Positions 1-10,909 of a DNA stretch of 64,000 bases are shown piece after piece. The notes under the pieces are model-generated. The model was given only the letters and a program-made list of their open reading frames with translations. It did no database searches and had not been told where the DNA came from. The stretch covers positions 18,649,868 to 18,713,867 of the forward strand of contig OY978526.1 in NCBI GenBank assembly GCA_963854835.1, given 5' to 3'. This DNA is from Megamerina dolium (lineage: Eukaryota; Arthropoda; Insecta; Diptera; Megamerinidae). The position numbers and the translations under genes were made by a program. Each line of letters starts with the position of its first letter. The stretch's first letter is position 1.

Positions 1-536
1 TTTTTTTTTTAATAAAATGCATTAAAATCAATTTAATAATCAAAAAGTGTATTTGAGACATAAGTTCGGTTTATGACATTTAATGATTGAAAATAATTTA
101 TTTTAAATGTTGTGGCCAACTGGCTCTAACATGATCCATTCTATGGGTCCAATTTTCGAGCATTTCGGCCGATATTCCGTTAATTACGAGTGTTATGATC
201 GCTTCTAATGCAGGAATCGATTGTGGTTTATCGACATAAACAACTAATTTCACATAGCTCCATAAAAAGTAATCCAACTGCGTCAGATCACAAGATCTGA
301 ACACCATAAACACAATATAACACCATATGAACATCATGAAATGGTTGAAGAGAATGAAGAACATTTCGGCACTGAACACTGAATCTTCACAATTTGTAAA
401 CGTTGTTCTGGCGTAAGTCTATTCATGGTGAAATGTCAATGAATAATGAACACAAATGTCATATGAACATGAGAGTTATAACACGTGAGATGTCTGAGAA
501 TCCATATTGGAAAAAGTATCTCCTATTGGATCACCC
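1..536 (-). mobile_element. Internally deleted DD41D mariner copy, cut by window edge
   Basis: A short mariner-type DNA transposon on the minus strand. Its right end reads as a 5' terminal repeat (complement starts AGGGTGATCCAATAGG) next to a TA at 537-538. The left terminal repeat is not visible, so the element probably continues beyond base 1. It keeps the first codons of the transposase (MNRLTPEQRLQIV) and the C-terminal quarter, but everything between is lost. The same N-terminal motif occurs in the copy at 25237-26146, so both are one family. It cannot mobilise itself; if both ends survive it could only be moved by an enzyme supplied elsewhere. Confidence 0.75.
98..426 (-). pseudogene. 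DD41D mariner transposase remnant
   Basis: The minus strand starts with an ATG at 426 giving MNRLTPEQRLQIV, the helix-turn-helix start of this family. About 75 unrelated or shifted residues follow, and the frame then rejoins the family at RSCDLTQLDYFLWSYVK, which holds the third catalytic Asp (LDY). It ends with WTHRMDHVRASWPQHLK and a TAA whose complement is at 98-100. The first and second catalytic Asp and most of the DNA-binding domain are missing. This is a deletion derivative, not a gene. The family call rests on alignment by eye to the copies at 7965 and 25349. Confidence 0.75.
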
Positions 537-1198
537 TATATAATAAGAGCTCGCAAATGAAGAGAACATCTCTCATTTCTTGAACTGCCTGTACATTTAA
601 GGTAATTTAATGAGCAATCAGCTAAGTTAACGTTCACATCGATATGTAAAATATGTAAAAATCTTACATGACGAGCACTTAAGTGCTATATACGACATGT
701 GTAGCATAAGCTTATATATTTGAGTTGATCAGCTATCAGCTGTTAAAGCGTTCATTATCACAAAAAGACTCGCGCCACGAAAATTAGTTTAGACTTGAAA
801 AACGGAAAACGTCATCCCCGAAGAATTCCAACCAGTTTTTGTTTGTTTGTACATAGTTCTATCTACAAGGTTGAAGGCAGGTTGAAGAATAAATGTCATC
901 AATGCATCGATTTGTTGAAAATAAGGTTTAATGGTAATATTGTTTCATATTTTCAATTTGCCATGGAAAAGCTTCTAAAAGAATATTATATAATATTTTG
1001 CCACATATTTATTTTTTTTTTTAATTATTTCATGATTTAAGCCTGTTAATTAATCTTTAACACCACTGTATAAGTTTTAGTGGGAGTATGGTAAGTTATT
1101 GATGAACGAAACAATCCAGCACCAATTTACGATATTTAAGTCAACATTTAAACATACTAATCGCTCATTTCAATCACAAATTTATAATTTTTTGTTTA
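537..1198. other. AT-rich spacer, nothing recognised
   Basis: Unique-looking AT-rich sequence between a mariner remnant and a SINE. An 81-codon open frame at 795-1040 resembles no family I know, ends in a Phe-rich tail made by a T run, and has no supporting signal. I regard it as chance. Confidence 0.5.
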
Positions 1199-2058
1199 AT
1201 AAATAAATAAATATGCTGCACTTACAGGCCCCGAAGTGCCCTTCAGCCGAGATTTTCTTCCAGTACCGTTGTGTGTGTTAAATTTTGGAAGGTATTAGAA
1301 GGGACCTACTTACCGGGAGACACGATGATTCAATCATCGCCCTCCAAATGGATAGCGAGAGTGTCATTATCACTAATGTCACTCAAAACTATCGCAGCCA
1401 GTTCTGGGAATGTATCCTCAAACTGCTCGCCCATATAAATATGGAGAGAGTTGAGGAGCTCCTCGTCTGACTTAATATCAAGGACGTATTCCGAACGTCT
1501 CTTGACAGAGCCTACAGGGCCTTTCCGCAGAGCTAGAAGTTTATTAGCGTGAAGCTGGTATCTTCGAGAAGCTCTAGTGGCCGACTGATACGGCTGCTCA
1601 TATTTGTCGTTACGTATAATGTCGCGACAAAGCAGACCGGTAGTCAGGCCGTGCAGTACTAGACGATCTATGACGTCTAGTAATTTTGCACAGCGGGACT
1701 CCCGCACCAGTAGTGACCACGCGGTTGGAGTAGCTCCAATCGGTGCGTCGCTGGTAAGCGGGGCAAGGCGTCCGTTCTCATCATGAGACACCTTAAGACA
1801 TTGAAAATATGACTTAAGGGTCTGAAGAAGCGTGGTGTAGGCGAGATTCTTCTCGCCCACAAGCCAGGTCGCACGAATAGCCAAGATCCGGAAGGAGAAA
1901 TCCAATGGATCGAGGCAAACAGCCGTTGTGAGATCACTTTTTCTCAGCTTTGTCACAGAGTTATTTTAGAAGCTTTTTCATGGCGAATTGTTACTGTGGG
2001 AAAATTTTTCAATGGCATGCCGACAGGTGGTTATGGTTTGAAAGAAAAATCTTTTTAA
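1199..2058 (-). mobile_element. tRNA-derived SINE with foreign 0.63-kb internal segment
   Basis: Bases 1199-1309 match the 3' part of the SINE family found at 10340-10706 and elsewhere (lost hits: TGCACTTACAGGCCCCGAAG, ATTAGAAGGGACCTACTT). Bases 1941-2058 match the middle of the same SINE (TCACTTTTTCTCAGCTTTGT, TGCCGACAGGTGG). Between them, where other copies have about 30 bases, lies about 630 bp of unrelated sequence that is open in one frame. The tRNA-like head is absent and no target duplication was found. It is either a double template switch during retroposition or a later insertion with loss of SINE bases. Confidence 0.7.
1330..1965 (-). CDS. Unrecognised 208-codon open frame inside a SINE
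   Basis: A frame open for about 210 codons on the minus strand, ending at a TGA. It has no ATG start: its first codons read through SINE sequence (about 1965-1941), and the foreign part begins near TAVCLDPLDF. The predicted protein is mixed and globular-looking, with LAIRATWLVGEKNLAYTTLL early, a basic stretch around RASRRYQLHANKLLALRK, and an acidic end (LSDISDNDTLAIHLEGDD). Codon and base use are clearly richer in G+C than the flanks, which suggests that it was recently a genuine coding exon. I do not recognise the family. It could be a captured host mRNA piece, an uncommon transposon protein or an old viral insert. Function is unknown. Confidence 0.4.
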   Translation of the reverse strand, partial: NNSVTKLRKSDLTTAVCLDPLDFSFRILAIRATWLVGEKNLAYTTLLQTLKSYFQCLKVSHDENGRLAPLTSDAPIGATPTAWSLLVRESRCAKLLDVIDRLVLHGLTTGLLCRDIIRNDKYEQPYQSATRASRRYQLHANKLLALRKGPVGSVKRRSEYVLDIKSDEELLNSLHIYMGEQFEDTFPELAAIVLSDISDNDTLAIHLEGDD

Positions 2059-2391
2059 ATTGATAGCTGTGCTCAGACCTATATTTTAATCATTCTTTGA
2101 CTATCAATATCAATTATATGCCTTTGAAAATATTACAGTAAGCACTAAATTTGCAGCTCAATTGGCTTTCGAGGTCAAATATTATAGCTAGTAAAGTTAG
2201 CAACTCACAGTTCTACCTGTTTGACTTAAATTTTTCTGTTTAACTTATTGAATCGAAGTGTTTAAAAAGTCTTGAAACTTTTACTATTAAAATGTTTCAT
2301 AAAACACATAAACAACAATTCGAATTTATAGTCCAATTTTAAAGTTCAAATTATATCTGCAAATCAATCGTCAAACATCAAACATTCATGT
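2059..2391. other. AT-rich spacer
   Basis: No gene, repeat or structured element recognised between the chimeric SINE and the LINE fragment. Confidence 0.5.
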
Positions 2392-2712
2392 GTGTTCTAC
2401 AACCTAAAACGCTACGAGGACTGTATGAATCTAACGAACAACAACTTGCGAATCATTACGGGATTATTATCAGGGCAATGTAGGCTGAATGATCACCTAA
2501 CAAAACTGGGAATTTTCTCTGATGCTCTCTCCAGGCTCTGCAGGGAAGAGGACAAGACCGCACAACATGTGATAGGAACTTGCTCCGCACTGATCCACAA
2601 GAGAAAGAAATACCTGGGATATTTCATCATACCAAAGGATGAACTTAGACTCTGTAAAGTAGGACCAACACTAAAATTCATTGAGGGAACTGGGCTAAGA
2701 GACACACTCTAG
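2392..2712 (+). pseudogene. LINE ORF2 C-terminal fragment
   Basis: An open frame of about 106 codons ending in TAG. Its order of motifs is that of the end of the reverse-transcriptase polyprotein of R1/Jockey-like non-LTR retrotransposons: NLRIITGLLSGQCRLNDHL, then LCREEDKTAQHVIGTC (the Cys/His-rich tail, first Cys replaced), then a short KYLGYF...LRLCKVGPTLKFIEGTGL terminus. The reverse transcriptase core is absent upstream, as expected for a 5'-truncated LINE. The first residues (FYNLKRYEDCMN) look weakly conserved. Bases after 2712 are probably LINE 3' UTR, but no tail or target duplication was delimited. The clade is not settled. Confidence 0.65.
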
Positions 2713-5381
2713 CTCCGTGAAGGTGGTACAATTAGAGAGTTAATATGTTACACAAAAATATTCTCCTTAATTTTTGGACAAACGTGGGAAATCTTTTAAT
2801 ATAATAATTTTATATTTGTCTATAGGAAATGCAATTTCATTAAAATATTGGCTTTCCAGTTGCAACTTTTTAAGACAACGCTCAACAACAACAACAACAA
2901 CTTTCAACTGCAATCACGCATATATCGTAAAATCATTTAAACAAAAAGAATTATAATTCATTTGTGCCACAGCGTACAAGAAAAACCAAAAATTCGCACA
3001 TTCTAGGAGAGCAAAAAAAAAAATTAAATATTTTAAAAAAGTAGCGCATGACATGTATACTGATAGAGTTCGATACAATACAACAAATGCGCAAACATAC
3101 ACACACACATATTTACACATACAAAGCTATAGCTTAATATGGGCCCCGGCTCTTATGTGTAAGTATTCACATAACAAACAGGATGAATGCGATACATTCA
3201 TTTTGTCGAACTGAACATATGGGGGTAATAATAATAAATCTTTTGGGTATTTCAGGTAAACCACTTAAAAATTGTAAACAAAACAAATAAAATGAAACAA
3301 ACAAACAAACAAAAAAATGCAATAAAAAACCAAAACAAGAACAAAAACAACAAAATTTATAATAAAAAAGCAAACAAAGAGACAAACAAACAAATGTATA
3401 ATGAAAAAAAAACGCATATACAACAGCAAACGGCTGCTGTTGCTGATGCCTCAACAACAACAACAACAACAACAATATGAATGACAAAAATTCCACGTGA
3501 GACATTTGCTGACAATTCATTTTGCCTTTTAGCTTTTTAGGACATTTTGCTGCTACTATTGATATTGTTGTTGTTGTTTCTTCTCGTTAGGCAACTACAG
3601 CACAATATTTCGATACGTGCCTCTTTGCTTTATACACGCATACACACACAGTCCACTCTACAGATTTCTACTGATAAACACAACAGAATATTAAACAGCA
3701 CCAAAGTGCAAAATGCTGTCGAAGTGCAATTGCAGTTTCCGCTTTTTCTATATATGTGTGTGTGTGTGTGTGTATATGTGAATAGCAAAACACAACACAC
3801 AACTACAAAGGCAAATGGTAAGAGCGTTTTAATATTTTTGGTTTTTTTTTTATTTTTATTTCTTCGTTTCAGAACATATATACATGTATGGGTGTGTGTG
3901 TGTGTGTGTGTGTGTGCATATTTAAAGTACGTTTCGCTTTGATTTTACGTGACTGGAATGTTTAAAATCAACAAAACAATTGCAATTTCCACTGTAAACT
4001 GAGAGCAACCATAGCCCAAGAGCCCATATATAGTACCAGAGAGTAGTAACGTCAGCAATAACCATGGTATAGTAAGTTTTTATCGATTTTTATGATTTTT
4101 TTTATTTTTCGATTTTATTATTTTTATTTTATGCATTACGTAAAAACGAAATTTTTTTTTATTATTTCATAAGTATTTTCATTTTGGTTTTTAAATATTA
4201 TTCAATATTTAATTTATGCCTTTATGCATTTAAAAGACTTGCATAGTTTAATAATTCATTTGTCGTCAAAGATCAACCACTTCGATCATTATTGATCACA
4301 ATTCATGTGATGATTCTTATTGTGCGCTTAAGCATAAAATCACGAATTACAGAAATGTTGAAAAATCAACAGCATATTCAATGTAAATTTGATAACGATT
4401 TTTATTTATTATTTTGTCCTTTGCATTTATATATTTTTTGTTTTTTGTCCAAATTTATTTCAATGCCTGCATATGTCGTGCATGTTAGTAATGCCCATAT
4501 TTTCAGAATATGATTTTCTAATGTGCGCGAAATTTTAAGTTTAAAAAATACAATAAAACATATCAGTATTTCGATGAAACCCAAAAATGATCGTACCAGC
4601 AAAATATGTACATATTTAGTGTAAATTGAGAGCACTCTGAACTTGAAATTTTATACCATTCCAAAGAACTATGAGAACAATTTTATCATACAAATAAATC
4701 ATATTCTAAAAATCCCATGCTTTTTTTTTTGGGCAAATCTAATGTTTAAATGTATTTATATGAATACAATATATTGTACATGTCTGTTCATACTCATGTG
4801 CCAGCCGAATCAATTCAATTTGCTTTATGAGCGCGAGAAAAAACAACGATGTATATATTTCCACATGAATAATTCATATTTTCAAAAAAAAAAATCAATT
4901 TACATTTTTATTTAACTTAAAAAATGTTCAACCATATAACGCCCACTCAATGGACGAGTAAAATATCTGAACTATTTGATTGGCAACTAAGTAATTGCCG
5001 ATTTCATATATAGATGCCTTTGGTCATTTCTTTAAATGGCCTCTGTTTTTTTCCCTCTTGGCTTTTGTTTGCTGTCGGTCCTACTTTGCTTTAGAAGCAA
5101 ATTATGCTATTTTTATTTCCATAAAAAAAAAAGAACGCTACATAACACTGCTTTACCATTAATTATTTTGAAAAAAATACCCAGAAATTCAGGTATAGGG
5201 GATAGTTATTATTGACCTCCTCCGCTCAAAACATATTTTAAAAAAATTTTTATGGTCAGGTTTTCCAGATAACGATAATTTTATTTATTATGGATATCAC
5301 TTCATTCAAAAAATCCTATCCAACACAAAACAGAATTATTGAAAGTGTAAAAACTTTTGTACAATTATGCTAGAACAAATA
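2713..5381. repeat. Gene-free AT-rich stretch with several microsatellites
   Basis: No gene is supported. Visible simple repeats are CAAA/ACAA-rich tracts at about 3290-3400, an AAC tract at 3452-3475, GT tracts at about 3753-3775 and 3891-3917, and long A or T runs (4140s, 4720s, 4880s). Open frames here (for example 3167-3520 minus and 3547-3942 plus) are translations of these low-complexity tracts and are not genes. Confidence 0.7.
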
Positions 5382-5383
5382 TA

Positions 5384-6641
5384 CGAGGGCGGTCCCAGAA
5401 CTGCCCGACCTGACATATAGATGGCGGCAGTAGTTTGAAATAAATTACTTGGTGAAAAGTGGCAACCTTATAAAACATACATTTTAAGTTTCAAGGCGCC
5501 ACGTTGTTTAGTTTTTTTTTTTTTTTGGAGCCATCAAAAGTTAACGGCCTCAGTGAATTTGTAAACATGGAAAAAATTGGTTACCGTTATATAATTCAAT
5601 AATTTCATTCGAAAGGTCTCAGTCCAACGAATATTGAAACCAAACTAGGTTCTACTCTGGGGGTATTTGCTCCTTCCTTTACGACCATAAAATATTGGGT
5701 GCCAGAGTTTAAACGAGGTCGTACGAGCTGTCAAGACGAACGCCGTAGTGGTCAACCAATTGTGGTGGCCACACCAGAAACGGTTAAGAAAATCCACAAA
5801 ATGATATTGGATGATCGCCGGCTGAGGGTGCGTGTGCTAGGTGAAATTACAGGCATTTCATAAAGTGCTATACATCGTATATTGACAGAAAATTTGAAGA
5901 TGAAAAACTTGTTTGTAATATGGGTGCCGCGTTTGCTCACAATAGAACAAAATCAACATCGTGAAGATGTTTCTGTAGAGTGTTTGGTGATGTTTCAAAG
6001 TAATAAATCCGAGTTTTTGCGTTGATTCGTAACCATGGATGAGACATGGATCCACCACTTCACACTTGAGACAAAGAAGCAGTCAAAACAGTAAACTGAA
6101 AGGAGAGAATCGTGTCCAAAGAAGGCGCAGATAGTTCCATCTGCAGGCAAGGTTATGGTGTCTGATTTTTGGGATGCACGTGGGATAATTTTTATTGATT
6201 ATCTTCAAGAAGGAAAAACAATTAAAGGCGAGCATTATGTTGATGAAATTAAAGAAAAACGGCCGCATTTGGCGAAAAACAAAGTGCTGTTTCATCAAGA
6301 CAATGCACCAGTTCACACATTCGCTATTGTGATGGGCAAAATCAATGAGTTAAAGCTCGAATTGCTTCAGCACGCACCTTATTCGCCAGATTTAGCTCCT
6401 TCGGATTATATTCTATTTCGTAATTTGAAAAAATGTCTTGGTGGTAGAAGATTTGCAAACAATGAAGAGTGGTGGAGTCTGTGATAGATGGCTATTTAAA
6501 CGAACTAGGCAGTTCATACTATAAATAGGGTGTCAAAGCTATAGAATATCGCTGGGAAAAGTATATAGAGCTAAAAGGGGATTATGTTGAGGAATAAAGA
6601 AAAATTTTCCCAAAATTGTTATGTTTTCTTTGTTAGGTGGG
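5384..6641 (+). mobile_element. DD34D mariner, 3' end degraded
   Basis: The left end starts CGAGGGCGGTCCCAGAACTG directly after a TA (5382-5383), a typical mariner terminal repeat. The transposase follows from 5567 to about 6597. The expected matching right repeat is only begun (CTTTGTTAGGTGGGGGAG near 6630) and then lost, so the right border is approximate. About 1.26 kb, the usual mariner length. The residues WVPRLLT and FHQDNAPVHT place it in the DD34D group, near the irritans/vertumnana-type lineages by eye. Confidence 0.85.
5567..6597 (+). pseudogene. Dead DD34D mariner transposase
   Basis: Begins with ATG at 5567 (MEKIGYRYIIQ) and is broken at once by TAA at 5600. Further stops lie at 5861, 6023 and 6092, and a frameshift near 6470 separates the C-terminus (GYLNELGSSYYK..., ending ELKGDYVEE). 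Recognisable in order: helix-turn-helix region (GLSPTNIETKLGSTLG), linker WVPRLLT, first catalytic Asp in MDETWIHHF, second in FHQDNAPVHT, third in PYSPDLAPSDYILF, with 34 residues between the last two. All three Asp codons survive, but the reading frame does not. A 109-codon piece (6155-6484) is the longest open remnant. Confidence 0.9.
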
Positions 6642-7849
6642 GGAGTATGTAATGTAAAGAAAATGCAGCGTGACAAAAGTACAACAATAATGCTGCGAAA
6701 TGAAGAATACCAAAACTAGCGAATAAGATTGTCCAATCAGACAAACTTTTAGTATATCTTAATAGTACGTATTAAGGTATACTAAAGTATATTTACGTAC
6801 TAACACAAGAACAACAATAAAAACAATAAAAAAGAGAGAAAACCAAACAAGTTGAATTTAGAAGAAGACAACATAATGAAAAAATCATTAATAAAATATG
6901 AAACAAATACATACAACACTCTGCACATATGCATTCAATAGCGTACAACTTGAACAATAATGATCAGGTGCAAAAGGATTTACGTAGATTTCTATTTTAC
7001 GTTTGCTGACTAGAATAGCTAACTTTACTGCAATAGAATAGTTTCTATGTATATGGTGATGGAATTGAATGAGAAATAACATAGCTGATGTTAAATTGAC
7101 CAAGTTGAGATAGAATTAAGTGTGGTAAAAGTTGAAAGCATTTATAAACGTCAAAGTTTTAATCAATTTCATTTCAAAATGAAATTGAATACTTGTATTC
7201 TATGCTGCTCAAAACATTGGTATGTTAAATGAAAATTTCACAATATAAATGAATTTCAAAACAAAAAAATAATTTTCTATGCATATTTACAAAATGGAGT
7301 CTATCAAAAAAAAAAGAATTATTATATCAACCCACACACCTGTTGTGTAAAATATCATCAAACAGCAGTTTATTCGATCTCTTACATGCACTACATGTAC
7401 TACATGCTATGATAAACTTTAGTTTATTGCATATATCAATGCCAAAAAAGGTGAACCAGTACATCGCATAAAGCACAACACTTTTCATCATAGTTATTGG
7501 CTGCTCTTTACTACTTATCTTTTACATGCACGCACGCAATCATCATCATCATCATTGCTAATGATCCCACATGCAGTATGTTGTAGTGTGTAGTACCAAA
7601 CCTTACATTCATGCTGATCATCTTAATTCTACTTTGCACTTTCACGCTCATTTTTGTGTCACAGTCAACTAAACAGCACAATAAAACCGAAAAGAAAAAC
7701 ATAACAAACGAAAAAAAGACATTACTCACACACAAACACTCATACAGATATACCTCTATGTATTTGTTTTTATGATGAAACTTTGAGTGTTTGTGTCTTT
7801 TTTTTTATCATTCGATGTGAGCAATAGTAATAGCAGTAGTCTCTGTACA
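6642..7849. other. AT-rich spacer
   Basis: No gene seen. Contains A-rich tracts and a short CAT repeat near 7540-7555. Short open frames on both strands have no family features. Confidence 0.55.
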
Positions 7850-7851
7850 TA

Positions 7852-9156
7852 AAGGGTTATCCATTTCGCGGTTTCAAAAGTATAGGGCTAGAATTCGACA
7901 TCTGTCAAACTGAGTTGTTAAACAATTTCTTTCCTTTTCAGTTCAAAGTCTGACATTTGCGAAAATGGATCGCTTAACTATCGCACAACGCATTAAAATT
8001 GTAAAAACCTACTACAAAAATGGTGATTCTACCACAGCCACATATCGTGCTTTAAGAGGAGATTATGGTTTACATAATCGTCCAACTACGCAAGCAATTG
8101 GCAAAATTGTGAAGAAATATGAAGAGACTGGATCGGTTACAGATATTGTAAGGCATGTGCATCATCGTGTCGCTCGTACCACCGAAAATATCGCTGCTGT
8201 AAGCGAAAGTGTTGCCGAAGACCCGAATGTGTCGATTCCTCGTCGTTCTCAGGAATTAGGACTGTCTTACGGCACATTATGGCGTATTTTGCATTTGGAT
8301 CTACACCTACATCCATATAAAATCCAGCTCACACAACAACTGAAGCCAGCTGACCATTCACAACGCCCTAGATACGTCGAATGGGTGCTTGAACAACAGG
8401 CGGTGGACGGCGATTTTTCGAACAAAATTTTCTTCAGCGACGAAGCACATTTCTCACTCGGTGGGTATGTTAACAAACAAAATTGTCATATTTGGGGTTC
8501 TGAGAATCCTCAAGTAATTGAAGAGAGGCCACTACATCCACAAAAAGTCACTGCTTGGTGCGCTCTTTGGTCCGGAGGTGTGATTGGACCTTACTTCTTC
8601 GAAAACGACGATGGAACGACTGTCACCGTCAATTCGGAGCGTTATAGTCATATGATAACCGACTTTTTTTTGCCTGCTATTGAAGAATACGACTTAGAGA
8701 ATATGTGGTTTCAACAAGACGGTGCCACATGCCACACAACTCGAGCGAATATGGCTTTATTGCAAGAGAAATTTTCTGGCCGCGTAATTTCTCGTCGTGG
8801 CGAGATCAAGTGGCCTCCAAGATCATGCGATTTGACACCGCTTGCCTTTTTTTTTGTGGGGCTACGCGAAAGACCGTTTTTATGCAGATAAACCTTTAAG
8901 TCTTGAGCACCTAAAAACCAACATTCGTCACGTTATGGCTGAGATACCGCCCAATATGTGTCAGAAAGTGGTCGAAAATTACCTCAAAAGAACCGATGCT
9001 TGCAACAATTCGCGTGGTGGTCATTTAAATGATGTAGTATTTCACACATAATGTCAACGTTCAAACTTTATAATAAAAAAGAAATATCATGATAAAAAAT
9101 ATTTTATATGTGTTTTATTTACATTTACTTTTGATACCGCAAAATGGATAACCCTT
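7852..9156 (+). mobile_element. Nearly complete DD41D (rosa-type) mariner
   Basis: This is the best-preserved element in the window. The terminal inverted repeats are about 31 bp: 7852-7882 starts AAGGGTTATCCATTTCGCGG, and 9126-9156 read backwards starts AAGGGTTATCCATTTTGCGG, with two mismatches overall. Both ends abut TA (7850-7851 and 9157-9158), the target duplication of Tc1/mariner elements. Length is 1305 bp with one transposase gene between the repeats. DD41D elements of this kind were described, from memory, as 'rosa' in Ceratitis and other tephritids, which is one reason for the organism guess. Confidence 0.92.
7965..9051 (+). pseudogene. DD41D mariner transposase, one frameshift, third Asp lost
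   Basis: Starts at ATG 7965 (MDRLTIAQRIKIVKTYYKNG, an N-terminal helix-turn-helix). The frame is open for 308 codons. Catalytic positions: first Asp in IFFSDEAHF, second in WFQQDGATCHT, then WPPRSCDLTPLA, where family members have LTPLD. The third Asp codon GAC is therefore GCC (Ala) at about 8845-8847. Right after it a T run (8847-8855) has one T too many and shifts the frame. The correct frame continues as WGYAKDRFYADKPLSLEHLK to a TAA at 9049-9051. The spacing from second to third position is 41 residues. Two independent lesions make the enzyme dead; the rest is close to intact, so the copy is fairly young. Confidence 0.9.
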
Positions 9157-9158
9157 TA

Positions 9159-9893
9159 GTAGTTATGAAGTTTTTCGTTATTCATAACACACACACACAC
9201 ACATATGTGGCTTCCTTCTGTTGGTTTAGTACATTTCTTTAGCTTCTTTACCCCGATCATCATCTTGTTTTTTCTTGTACTTTTATTTGTATCGTCAAAT
9301 ATGAATTTTTCTATTGCTCATAGACAAGTTTCTCATATTCTACTATGTCTAGGCAAGTATGCGTGTGTGTGTGTGTCTTGCTTGCATTTATGATTGTGCA
9401 TTTTTGCAGGTAGGTAAAAGTAAAAAGGCAACACAAAAAAAAAAAGAATTTGGAAACACGAAACACAAACTTTTCAACTATTCTAAGCATTTTTATGGAT
9501 ATTTAAGTATCCATTTTATATCTAATTCGATAAAACTTTTAGTATGTTTAATAAATTTTAATCATCATACCACATACAGATATCGTATAGTATACCAATA
9601 TTACTACGACTGATGCTGCTGTCATTTCAAGTGGAATATAAAATGTATGCACCTATGTGTATTACATACGTAAACCAATAGGCAAAAATAATTTTGCTAC
9701 AGATTCTGAGTTTGTTGCTGTTTTATAGTTTTGCAGAAATATATCATGTCGAACATAAAGAAAAAATTTACACTCAAATATATGATTAAGTTATTTGTAA
9801 TTCAAGAATCAATAAAATCAACTGATACAACGGTTTTAATTTCAGTTTATATTTTAATAATATGAGTTAGCAATTCTTGAATTAACTAAATAT
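9159..9893. other. AT-rich spacer with short CA and GT tracts
   Basis: CA tract at 9189-9202 and GT tract near 9360-9377. No gene recognised; the open frames at 9205-9613 are low-complexity. Confidence 0.5.
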
Positions 9894-10045
9894 AAGCTTT
9901 AGTAAAAATAAGTCCATTATTTTTCCAATAGATGGCTTTAGTAATCTTTATCTCGCGTTCTATAAGCGCGATCGGTTTAAGCTAGATGGCGTTAGAAAGA
10001 TAGGATTTCTTACTAAATAAACTTTTCAGGTAGTTTTGTGATTAC

Positions 10046-10330
10046 TTGACTCAGTATTGTTTGAGCACGCGTCAAGGATGGACACCAGAGAAAATATGCC
10101 ATATTTTACAGTTTTTCTTCGTTAAAGGCGAAAACGCAAGCCAGACGGCTAAAAATGTGAATAGTATTTATGGTCCTGCTACTGTACCAGGAAATCACGT
10201 GCAATTTTGGTTTCGTCGATTCCGTTCCGGTAATTTTGATGTCAAAGATGCAAGCCAATTGTAAAAATATCGATAAAATAATGGAAATCGTCGAGTCTGA
10301 CCGTTATGTAAGCTCTGTTTCTATTGCCCA
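10046..10330 (+). pseudogene. Mariner transposase N-terminal remnant
   Basis: Frame containing KICHILQFFFVKGENASQTA, then VQFWFRRFRSGNFDVKDA, the first helix-turn-helix domain of this mariner family. The ATG near 10077 (MDT) is in a different frame, so a shift lies close to the start. After KDA a small deletion removes the usual PRSGRPIVEN piece and brings a stop; the following bases still read MEIVESDRYVSSVSIAQEL in another frame up to the SINE. The remainder of the protein is at 13513-13735, with the central catalytic part deleted. Confidence 0.8.
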
Positions 10331-10339
10331 GGAGCTAAA

Positions 10340-10706
10340 AAAAAAATAAAAAATAAATATGTGACACTTAAAGCACCAAAGGGCTCATTGGCCGAGCTTC
10401 TCTTCCATTACTGTTGTGCGTCTTAAATTTTGGACAGTATTAGAATGGACCTACTTATTTTAGCCGGTTCCGAACGGCAGAACACTTGTGACATCACTTT
10501 TTCTGAGCTTTGTCACAGAGTTCTTTTTAGAAGCTTTTTCATGGAAAGTTGTTACTGTCGGAAGAATTGCCGATTGCTTGCCGACAGGTGGGTACCATTC
10601 GAAAGAAAAATCTTTTCGATATAATATTTGTTATGCATCAGCCGGGTATTGAACCACGACCTACAGATCAGAAGGCGAACACACTAACCACTGAGCTACG
10701 GCGCCC
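10340..10706 (-). mobile_element. Full-length tRNA-derived SINE (type 1)
   Basis: About 367 bp, read on the minus strand. The head reads GGGCGCCGTAGCTCAGTGG, a tRNA-like box A, with box B GGTTCAATACC about 40 bases on. A conserved body follows (CACCTGTCGGCAAGCAATCG, GAACTCTGTGACAAAGCTC, GGCTAAAATAAGTAGGTCC) and the tail is GCTTTAAGTGTCACATATTT plus an A/T-rich end. It is flanked by a target duplication AGGAGCTAAA (10330-10339 and 10707-10716). It is inserted in a mariner, so it is younger than that copy. Transcription would be by RNA polymerase III and movement needs a partner LINE. This copy gives the best definition of the family here. Confidence 0.9.
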
Positions 10707-10909
10707 AGGAGCTAAACATTGCACAAAAAACCGTTTGGAACCTGTGTATGTGAGAGAGATGCCGGTGAGCTCATACCTTGGTTGAGTTGATATTTCTGCT
10801 ACCACAATTACCGACTGCATCTTGCTTTATGGGAAATTAAAATTGTTTACATTTAACCGTTCTTAAATAATGAAAATAAGAAATAATGAAAATAATAAAT
10901 CTACTTGAC

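Larger units (their letters stand above)
9894..10742 (+). mobile_element. Mariner, left half of a split copy
   Basis: Left terminal repeat near 9894 (AAAAATAAGTCCATTATTTT), followed by the same untranslated leader (AATAGATGGC...) seen in the copies at 37731 and, inverted, at 59115. A SINE (10340-10706) interrupts it, after which the mariner resumes at AAACATTGCACAAAAAACCG and stops at GAACC (10738-10742). The right half resumes with the same GAACC at 13513. The two halves join exactly as in the uninterrupted copy near 58630, so this was one element of about 0.76 kb of readable sequence before the insertions. Confidence 0.85.

Noticed and set aside
3167..3942. Long frames of 117 and 131 codons on both strands
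   Set aside because: They run over CAAA, AAC, CTT and GT tracts and translate to hydrophobic or Asn/Lys low-complexity strings with no domain.
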